The notes beneath the pieces were generated by a model. It was given only the letters and a program-made list of their open reading frames with translations, did not search any database and had not been told where the DNA came from. Of a stretch of DNA of 7,825 bases, positions 1-4,806 are shown piece after piece. A program made the position numbers and the translations under genes. Each line of letters opens with the position of its first letter. Position 1 is the first letter of the stretch. The DNA is from CAYSPO01 sp964432945 (lineage in GTDB: Bacteria; Bacillota; Clostridia; Tissierellales; Peptoniphilaceae), in contig CAYSPO010000049.1 of NCBI GenBank assembly GCA_964432945.1, forward strand, positions 1-7,825. The letters are read 5' to 3'.

Positions 1-2
1 AA

Positions 3-491
3 ATGGATTTATATGAAAATGTAATTAAAAAATTAAAAGAACTGAATATTGAATATGAGCTTGTTGAGCACGAGCCAGCTTTGACAACTGAACAGGCAGA
101 TGAGTTTATTGAAGGTATTGAAGGTGTAAGAACAAAGACTATGTTTTTAACTAATAAGAAAAAGAAAAATTTCTATATGGTTATTATGGACGATTCTAAA
201 ATGATGGATATGGATAAATTTAAAGATATGGTTGATGAAAAAAAAGTAAAAATGGCTTCTGAAGAAAGCCTGTATGAAAAAATGATGTTACCTCCTGGAG
301 TTGTTTCTCCTTTTGGTTTATTAAATAATGAAGATAAGGATATCCGTGTTTATATAGATAAAGAAATAGTTGGAGAAGATAGGATGAGTTTTCATCCAAA
401 CACTAACGAGAAAACTATATTTGTAAAGACTGAAGATTTATTAAAATTTTTAGAGAATATTGATTATCCAGTTAATATTATAGAATTATAA
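3..491 (+). CDS. YbaK/ProX-family aminoacyl-tRNA deacylase (ProXp-ala/PrdX-like)
   Basis: A 162-residue free-standing editing-domain protein of the YbaK/EbsC (prolyl-tRNA synthetase-associated) family. Such proteins hydrolyse mischarged tRNA, typically Ala-tRNA(Pro), in the cytoplasm. Seen here: the N-terminal helix and strand ending in VEHEPALT (residues 21-28, the usual VEHpA-T pattern); GVRTKTMFL (41-49), whose Lys45 sits where the family has its conserved catalytic-pocket lysine; the GxxxPFG element GVVSPFG (99-105); and the C-terminal FHPNTNEKT followed by DLLKFL (130-150). Length is normal for the stand-alone form (about 160-170). The start is taken at base 3 because the protein begins where relatives begin, but its ribosome binding site would lie outside the window. 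The gene is separated by 72 bases from the next one, with which it may be co-transcribed. The substrate (Ala versus Cys on tRNA-Pro) is inferred, not shown. Confidence 0.88.
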   Translation: MDLYENVIKKLKELNIEYELVEHEPALTTEQADEFIEGIEGVRTKTMFLTNKKKKNFYMVIMDDSKMMDMDKFKDMVDEKKVKMASEESLYEKMMLPPGVVSPFGLLNNEDKDIRVYIDKEIVGEDRMSFHPNTNEKTIFVKTEDLLKFLENIDYPVNIIEL

Positions 492-553
492 GAGTTATAA
501 ATTAAAATCAGTAAAATTTTAAAAAAACTATAAATAATTATTTTAATGATATT

Positions 554-558
554 AGGAG
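554..558 (+). promoter_or_regulatory. Ribosome binding site deciding the MazG-like start
   Basis: AGGAG with a five-base spacer to the ATG at 564. It falls inside the longer reading frame that starts at 546, so it argues for the shorter protein. Confidence 0.75.
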
Positions 559-563
559 AAAAT

Positions 564-884
564 ATGAATAATGAAATAATTGATAGAATCAATAAATTTA
601 ATAAAGATCGTAATTGGGATAAATTTCATTCTCCTGTTAATTTAGCTAAATCTATAACTTTAGAAGCTGCAGAATTACTTGAGGAATTTCAATGGAATGA
701 TGATGACTTTTCTATTGATAGTGTGGCTGAAGAGTTAGCTGACATTATGATTTATTGTATACAAATGACAGAAAAATTAGATTTAGATATAGATGAAATT
801 ATTATGAATAAAATAGATAAAAATGAAGAAAAATATCCATTAAGTTTATCTAAGGGAAATTCTAAGAAATATAACGAGTTATAA
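564..884 (+). CDS. MazG-like nucleotide pyrophosphohydrolase (RS21-C6/dCTPase type)
   Basis: A 106-residue all-alpha MazG-like protein, a family that cleaves (d)NTPs to (d)NMP plus pyrophosphate and is thought to clean the nucleotide pool. Seen in the sequence: an opening helix with FNKDRNWDKFHSP (residues 12-24), typical of the RS21-C6/dCTP pyrophosphatase subgroup; the first metal-binding helix LEAAELLEEFQW (33-44) with Glu34, Glu37 and Glu40/41; the second, EELADIMIYC (56-65), giving the ExxD pair Glu57/Asp60; and the C-terminal KNEEKYPLSLSKG (86-98). An upstream in-frame ATG at 546 would add six residues, but AGGAG at 554-558 lies inside that extension and sits five bases before the ATG at 564, so 564 is the better start. 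The gene is followed at once by an intrinsic terminator. The exact nucleotide substrate cannot be told from sequence. Confidence 0.88.
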   Translation: MNNEIIDRINKFNKDRNWDKFHSPVNLAKSITLEAAELLEEFQWNDDDFSIDSVAEELADIMIYCIQMTEKLDLDIDEIIMNKIDKNEEKYPLSLSKGNSKKYNEL

Positions 885-897
885 TTTAATAATACCT

Positions 898-927
898 AAA
901 AATACCAAGTTAAGCTTGGTATTTTTT
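898..927 (+). terminator. Intrinsic terminator after the MazG-like gene
   Basis: A perfect stem pairs 898-909 (AAAAATACCAAG) with 915-926, across a five-base loop (TTAAG), and the 3' arm runs into six consecutive T (922-927). It lies 13 bases after the stop codon. The A-run on the 5' side means it could also stop transcription from the opposite direction. Confidence 0.9.
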
Positions 928-930
928 GTT

Positions 931-1260
931 TCATTAGTTCTGAACACTCATATTATTATGTCTTTTTAAGATTTTGTCTAAATTATTCAATTATCAGAAA
1001 ATTTAATGTTAAATTCAAATAATAAATTATTCTTATATTTAATAATATTTTTATAATTCGTAACACATTTCAATGATATACTTATGATATGTTTACGGGT
1101 TATTTAATGCTAATCCTTGATATTATATATATATTTACTAAAAATGTGTATTTTACAGAGCTTCATAAAATATTTAGAAATTTATATAATAGATATTAAT
1201 TTATATAAAAACTTTTCAGAAATATACTTATAGTTTGTTTAATATATATATATAGACTTC
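931..1260. other. AT-rich gene-free region upstream of the atp promoter
   Basis: No credible gene is seen on either strand: base composition is extremely AT-rich with stops in all frames. It contains two alternating AT tracts (1124-1134 and 1242-1254), the second ending six bases before the atp -35 box where it could act as an UP-element-like tract. It also has an imperfect 20-base direct repeat beginning ATATACTTAT (1076-1095 and 1222-1241, 17 of 20 identical) and an 11-base direct repeat AATTTATATAA (1179-1189 and 1198-1208). I recognise no riboswitch or tRNA. Confidence 0.6.
1162..1190 (+). promoter_or_regulatory. Possible weak upstream promoter
   Basis: TTCATA (1162-1167), 17 bases, then TATAAT (1185-1190). 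The -10 box is perfect but the -35 matches at only four of six positions, and such matches are expected by chance in DNA this AT-rich. Confidence 0.2.
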
Positions 1261-1288
1261 TTGACTTGAAAGCTAATGGGTATATAAT
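1261..1288 (+). promoter_or_regulatory. Probable main promoter of the atp operon (sigma-A type)
   Basis: TTGACT (1261-1266, five of six consensus bases) and a perfect TATAAT (1283-1288) separated by 16 bases. Transcription would start near 1294-1296, giving a leader of about 115 bases before atpB. It is the best promoter match between the upstream terminator and the operon. A short alternating AT tract lies just upstream. Direct repeats AAAGCTAAT fall between the two boxes and again at the expected start point, a placement compatible with control by a DNA-binding protein. Confidence 0.7.
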
Positions 1289-1300
1289 AATAAAGCTAAT
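1269..1300 (+). repeat. Direct repeat AAAGCTAAT flanking the atp -10 box
   Basis: Two identical 9-base copies at 1269-1277 and 1292-1300, 23 bases apart (close to two helical turns). One lies in the -35/-10 spacer and one over the predicted transcription start. A related ATGCTAAT lies upstream at 1107-1114. It may be an operator, but could also be chance in an AT-rich spacer. Confidence 0.45.
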
Positions 1301-1410
1301 ACATGAGCAATTATTTTAAATAGTATTAAGAGGAAGTTTTATTATTACTGAATATTATATTTATTAGCGAAAGTATTTTACATTAAATAAATTCAAAGAA
1401 AGGAGAATTT
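1289..1410 (+). other. Predicted 5' leader of the atp operon
   Basis: About 115 untranslated bases between the predicted start point and the atpB ATG. It contains no strong hairpin, no T-run terminator and no recognisable riboswitch. It ends with AGGAG at 1401-1405, five bases before the ATG. An earlier SD-like AGAGGAAG (1329-1336) is not followed by a usable start codon. Confidence 0.5.
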
Positions 1411-2220
1411 ATGAAAAATAAAAAAGTTTTAGGAATTTTTATATTTCTACTACTATTGTCATTGGTGGGAAGTTTTATGCTACCATCAACTAACACAAAT
1501 CATGATATCTCAGTTGCAATGAGAGACTCTGTATTACATGAAGTTAATAAAGTTAGTTTGTTTGGATTAATGGATGTAAATCCTGCTGTTATTTCAGCCT
1601 TTGTAATTAGTGGTCTAATACTATTGGGGGCTTTAATAGTTAGGATATTTTTTATACCAAAATTTAAGTATGTTCCAGGTAAATTTCAAATTATAATAGA
1701 ATCATGGGTTGATTTCTTTGTAAATATGGCTAAGAGCAATAGTCCCCATAAGAACTGGGTCTTAGGTGCTTATATATTTTCGGCAGGGACTTATATCCTT
1801 TTAAGCACTTTATTCGAACTATTTGGTCTTCAATGGATAAGTAGTGCTGGACAATCAATAACTATGCCGGCTCCTTTGTCAGATATTAATGCAGCAATTG
1901 CAATGGGATTTTTATCTTACTTCTTTATTATGAGTGGAGGAGTTGCTACAAATGGAATTAAAGGATTAGGTAAAGTATTAAAAGATTTTTCCCTTCCTTT
2001 ATCAATGAGCTTCCGTTTATTTGGAGCTTTACTTAGTGGCCTATTAGTTACAGATTTAGTTTATCATTATATACAATTGAGTTTTGTTTTGCCTGTAATA
2101 ATAGCAGTTTTGTTTACACTTATTCATGCCTTTATTCAGGCTTATGTTCTTACCTTATTAACTTCTATTTACTACGGTGAGGCAACAGAAACAAATAAAA
2201 AGATTGTTAAGTCTAATTAA
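1411..2220 (+). CDS. atpB: F1Fo ATP synthase subunit a
   Basis: Membrane subunit a of the Fo motor (269 residues), which forms the two ion half-channels beside the c-ring. Seen: a hydrophobic N-terminal segment (about 6-24) that looks like a signal peptide or extra membrane helix, an outside loop (25-57), then the family core. The core has a membrane helix near 58-82 and the amphipathic VPGKFQIIIESWVDFF (88-103), TMPAPLSDIN (151-160), the essential stator arginine Arg202 in LSMSFRLFG (197-205), and the closing HAFIQAYVLTLLTSIYY helix with Gln243. Odd points: the near-invariant Asn after RLFG (E. coli a-Asn214) is Ala206 and the position of E. coli a-Glu219 is Leu211; Asp215 lies one helical turn further on. 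It is the first gene of the operon, with a good AGGAG ribosome site, and no atpI precedes it. The next gene follows after 24 bases. Confidence 0.96.
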   Translation: MKNKKVLGIFIFLLLLSLVGSFMLPSTNTNHDISVAMRDSVLHEVNKVSLFGLMDVNPAVISAFVISGLILLGALIVRIFFIPKFKYVPGKFQIIIESWVDFFVNMAKSNSPHKNWVLGAYIFSAGTYILLSTLFELFGLQWISSAGQSITMPAPLSDINAAIAMGFLSYFFIMSGGVATNGIKGLGKVLKDFSLPLSMSFRLFGALLSGLLVTDLVYHYIQLSFVLPVIIAVLFTLIHAFIQAYVLTLLTSIYYGEATETNKKIVKSN

Positions 2221-2233
2221 AAAATTATTATTT

Positions 2234-2239
2234 AGGAGG
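2234..2239 (+). promoter_or_regulatory. Strong ribosome binding site of atpE
   Basis: A perfect AGGAGG, five bases before the ATG at 2245. It is the closest match to the anti-SD in the operon, in keeping with the many copies of subunit c needed per enzyme. Confidence 0.8.
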
Positions 2240-2244
2240 ATTTT

Positions 2245-2565
2245 ATGAAAAAAAATACATTATTACTTTGTCTTTTAGCAGGAACACTTATTTTGTGTAT
2301 GCCAAATTTAGCTTTTGCGGCACAAAATGCAGATAGTGCTATATTAACTGCTAAGGCTTATGGTTCAGCATTCGTATTGGCGTTCCCAGCAGCAGGTGGG
2401 GCTATCGGTATGGGTATTGCAGTAGCAAAGGCTTTAGAAGGAATAGCTAAACAACCAGAAGCTGAAAGTAAAATTAGAACTACTTTGATGCTAGGTATGG
2501 TTTTTATTGAAACAGTTGTTTTATATGCTTTGATATTCGCCATATTAATTTTCTTTGTATTATAG
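2245..2565 (+). CDS. atpE: F1Fo ATP synthase subunit c (ring proteolipid) with signal-like leader
   Basis: The hairpin proteolipid that forms the rotating ring. The 106-residue product exceeds the usual 70-90. Residues 1-25 look like a signal peptide (Lys-Lys, a hydrophobic core, then AFA before Ala26), leaving a mature chain of about 81. Helix 1 contains AAGGAIGMGIAVAKALEG (49-66), the polar loop is AKQPEA (68-73, with Lys in place of the usual Arg of RQP), and helix 2 carries the ion-binding Glu89. By ungapped alignment to the Ilyobacter tartaricus Na+ ring, Thr90 matches Ser66 and Tyr94 matches Tyr70, as in Na+ sites. Met56, however, replaces the ligand Gln32 and Phe87 replaces Val63, so ion choice is unclear. 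It lies between atpB and atpF, 15 bases before the latter. Confidence 0.96.
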   Translation: MKKNTLLLCLLAGTLILCMPNLAFAAQNADSAILTAKAYGSAFVLAFPAAGGAIGMGIAVAKALEGIAKQPEAESKIRTTLMLGMVFIETVVLYALIFAILIFFVL

Positions 2566-2580
2566 ATTGGAGGAAATAAT

Positions 2581-3057
2581 ATGCCATTAAATATTGATTG
2601 GCAACAAATATTGCTTCATCTTTTTAATTTCATTTTGCTTACTATGGGTTTATATATATTAATTTATGAACCTGTTAGAAAATTTATGGAAGCAAGAGAA
2701 GAACATTATAAAGAGATGGATTTAAAAGCTAATAAAAAGTTTGATGAAGCTCAAAAATTACTTGATGATCATTCTGAAAAATTAGCAGATATTGATAATG
2801 AAATACGTATTTATAGAGAAAAGCAAATGGCTGAAACTCAAAAAAGAATACATGATCAATTAGAAGATGCTAAGGAAAAAGAACATCAGATAATTGAAGA
2901 AGCTCATAAAAATGCGGGATTAGAGAAAGAAAAAATAATAAATGAAGCTAGAAATGAAATAAAGGGTATAGCTTTGGAAGCCACAAAAAAAATAGTTTGC
3001 GATCCTAATAAAGATGTGTTTGATGATTTTTTGGAGCATGTGAGCGATGAAAAATAA
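2581..3057 (+). CDS. atpF: F1Fo ATP synthase subunit b (peripheral stalk)
   Basis: The stator subunit b, normally a dimer, which links subunit a in the membrane to F1. Of 158 residues, about 8-29 form the single N-terminal membrane helix, followed by the family landmark YEPVRKFMEAREE (29-41). A long charged, heptad-like coiled coil (about 35-135) comes next, then the usual ending with ALEATKKIV (131-139) and a short acidic helix (DVFDDFLEHV, 145-154). Length and layout are normal, so there is no b-delta fusion of the mycobacterial type. GGAGG at 2569-2573 is seven bases before the ATG. The last 11 bases overlap the start of the next gene, which indicates translational coupling. In other species the C-terminus of b binds the C-terminal domain of delta; here that domain is the N-terminus of the next protein. 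Confidence 0.95.
   Translation: MPLNIDWQQILLHLFNFILLTMGLYILIYEPVRKFMEAREEHYKEMDLKANKKFDEAQKLLDDHSEKLADIDNEIRIYREKQMAETQKRIHDQLEDAKEKEHQIIEEAHKNAGLEKEKIINEARNEIKGIALEATKKIVCDPNKDVFDDFLEHVSDEK
3033..3036 (+). promoter_or_regulatory. Ribosome binding site of the delta-alpha gene, inside atpF
   Basis: GGAG lies ten bases before the ATG at 3047, within the end of atpF. An ATG at 3038 is in frame but is followed directly by TGA, so it cannot start the protein. The spacing is longer than for the other genes, and coupling to atpF translation probably helps. Confidence 0.55.
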
Positions 3058-3286
3058 TAAAGAGAAATTATCTGCTGTCCTTGAAAGTTCAAAAGAGCCG
3101 AGTAAGGAACAGATTATAAAAATTCAAAAATTTTTAGAGAATAAATATAATTCTCCAATAGATTTAGTTTTTTCCCAAGATGATACAATTGAATATGGCT
3201 TTATTATTCGAGTAGGTTCTGACCTTTACGATTGGACTTTAGAAGGTAAGCTAACTCAATTAAGAGAAGATATTGAAAATATAGAT
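3047..3286 (+). other. Delta/OSCP C-terminal domain encoded at the 5' end of atpA
   Basis: Residues 1-80 of the fusion follow the delta C-terminal pattern in order. A strand (KLSAVL, 7-12) leads to a helix with the PxxxEQxxxIxxxLxxKY spacing (Pro18 to Tyr34). A second strand (PIDLVFS) follows, then the hallmark turn IEYGFIIRVGSDLYD (48-62), equivalent to the usual LIGG...GxxxxD, and a final helix TLEGKLTQLRE (64-74). Tyr50 stands where the first Gly of the GG pair is usual. The N-terminal six-helix domain of delta (about 100 residues) is absent, and there is no room for it because the codons begin inside atpF. Confidence 0.82.
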
Positions 3287-4792
3287 ATAAATGATAATAA
3301 TTATGTTTTATTATTAAGGGAAAAAGTACATGATTGGAAACCTTCAGCTTCTCCAGAAGAAACTGGGATTGTAGAATCTGTTGGTGATGGAATAGCAACA
3401 GTTAGCGGATTAGATAAGGTTAAATATGGAGAAATTTTAATATTCAATGAAGGAATTAAAGGTATGGTCTTGGATATTAAAGAATTTGAAATTGGTTGCA
3501 TTCTATTTAGTGATGACGCACCAATTGCTCAGGGAAGCTATGTTTACCGAACCAAGAAAACAGCTGGAATTGGTGTTTCAAAAAATATGCTTGGAAGAGT
3601 CGTTGACTCACTAGGTCAGCCTATTGATGATCTAGGCGATATTTTACCTGAAACTTATTTTCCTATTGAAAAAGTAGCTCCTAGTATAATTGAAAGAAAG
3701 CCTGTTTATAAACCAATGCAAACTGGTTTACTAGCAGTTGATAGTATGTTTCCTATTGGACGTGGGCAAAGAGAACTGATTATAGGGGATAGGCAAACTG
3801 GTAAAACCGCTATAGCCATTGATACTATTCTTAATCAAAAAGGCAAAAATGTTAAGTGTATATATGTAGCCATAGGTCAAAAGGCAAGTTCTGTTGCTCA
3901 ATTAGTAGAAAATTTAAGAAGACATGGAGCGCTTGACTATACTATAATTCTTTGTGCTACTGCTAGTGATACAGCAGCCCTTCAATATATAGCTCCTTAC
4001 TCAGGATCTGCTATTGCAGAATATTTTATGGAGCAAGGAGACGATGTTTTAATAGTTTATGATGATTTATCTAAGCATGCTATTGCTTATAGGTCTTTAA
4101 GTTTACTATTAGGGAGATCTCCGGGTAGAGAGGCTTATCCAGGAGATGTATTTTATTTGCACTCTAGATTACTTGAAAGATCTGCTCAATTGTCAGATGC
4201 TTTAGGGGGAGGTTCTTTAACTGCTTTACCTATTGTTGAGACACAAAACGGAGATGTTTCTTCATACATTCCTACTAATATTATTTCTATTACTGATGGA
4301 CAGTTATTTCTAGAAAGTGAATTATTTTTTGCTGGGCAAAGGCCTGCTGTAAATGTTGGTTTATCTGTTTCTCGTGTTGGAGGTGCTGCTCAGACAAAGG
4401 CATTGAAGAAAGCAACAGGAACACTTAGGTTAGACCTTGCACAATTTCGTGAAATGGAAGTCTTTACTCAATTTGCAAGTGACTTAGATGAAGCTACTAA
4501 AAATGAATTGAAGTATGGAGAAGGGCTTATGGAGCTACTAAAACAAGAACAATATTCTCCTTATTCAAATCACGAGCAAGTAATTATTCTTGTAATTGCT
4601 TTAAGTAGGATCTTAATTAATATAAATAAAAATGAAATAAGAAATGTTATGAAAGAAATTATTTCTTATATAAAAGAAACTGCACCTGAGATAATAACTA
4701 TTATTGAAACAACTGATAAATTAACAGATGATATATCAAATAGATTAATAGAGTTAGCAAAGGAATATTTAAGTAAAAATAAATTAAATTAG
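3047..4792 (+). CDS. atpA: F1 ATP synthase alpha subunit fused to a delta (OSCP) C-terminal domain
   Basis: At 581 residues it is about 80 longer than usual alpha chains (about 500-510). Residues 1 to about 80 resemble the C-terminal domain of subunit delta; the alpha part follows from about 85. Alpha landmarks: SVGDGIATVSGL (111-122), GRVVDSLGQPID (183-194), the P-loop GDRQTGKT (247-254), Walker B LIVYDD (335-340), the alpha/beta signature PAVNVGLSVS (433-442) and, just after it, the arginine finger Arg443. The nucleotide site is therefore intact, of the non-catalytic alpha type. The C-terminal domain is more divergent: the usual glycine-aromatic-Leu element near 520 is replaced by RILINI. 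The gene starts inside atpF (11-base overlap) and occupies the place of both atpH and atpA. No in-frame ATG, GTG or TTG occurs between codon 1 and Met140, so a separate, normal-length alpha is unlikely to be made. Confidence 0.93.
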   Translation: MKNNKEKLSAVLESSKEPSKEQIIKIQKFLENKYNSPIDLVFSQDDTIEYGFIIRVGSDLYDWTLEGKLTQLREDIENIDINDNNYVLLLREKVHDWKPSASPEETGIVESVGDGIATVSGLDKVKYGEILIFNEGIKGMVLDIKEFEIGCILFSDDAPIAQGSYVYRTKKTAGIGVSKNMLGRVVDSLGQPIDDLGDILPETYFPIEKVAPSIIERKPVYKPMQTGLLAVDSMFPIGRGQRELIIGDRQTGKTAIAIDTILNQKGKNVKCIYVAIGQKASSVAQLVENLRRHGALDYTIILCATASDTAALQYIAPYSGSAIAEYFMEQGDDVLIVYDDLSKHAIAYRSLSLLLGRSPGREAYPGDVFYLHSRLLERSAQLSDALGGGSLTALPIVETQNGDVSSYIPTNIISITDGQLFLESELFFAGQRPAVNVGLSVSRVGGAAQTKALKKATGTLRLDLAQFREMEVFTQFASDLDEATKNELKYGEGLMELLKQEQYSPYSNHEQVIILVIALSRILININKNEIRNVMKEIISYIKETAPEIITIIETTDKLTDDISNRLIELAKEYLSKNKLN

Positions 4793-4806
4793 GGAGGTGG
4801 TAGAAT

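Noticed and set aside
546..563. Earlier in-frame ATG of the MazG-like gene
   Set aside because: The clear AGGAG lies within this extension and is placed for the ATG at 564; the added residues are not family-like.
1096..1116. Hairpin from GGGTTA pairing with TAATCC
   Set aside because: Only six pairs with one G-T, an eight-base loop and no T-run; not convincing as a terminator or RNA element.
1303..1323. Six-codon upstream reading frame (MSNYFK) in the atp leader
   Set aside because: No ribosome binding site and too short to separate from chance; no attenuator-like hairpin follows it.
2358..2543. Minus-strand open frame inside atpE
   Set aside because: Antisense shadow of a well-conserved gene, with no ribosome site and no family features. 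The same applies to minus-strand frames at 2904-3092, 3204-3398, 3301-3501 and 4701-4898.
3047..3290. The idea that the delta-alpha fusion is a sequencing or assembly error joining two genes
   Set aside because: No start codon for a separate alpha exists near the junction in frame, and no delta N-terminal coding region lies upstream, so a simple indel does not restore a normal atpH-atpA pair.
3330..3374. ATG at 3330 with AAGGG (3316-3320) upstream, near where normal alpha would begin
   Set aside because: It is out of frame with alpha and meets TAG after 14 codons, so it cannot give a separate alpha without a frameshift.
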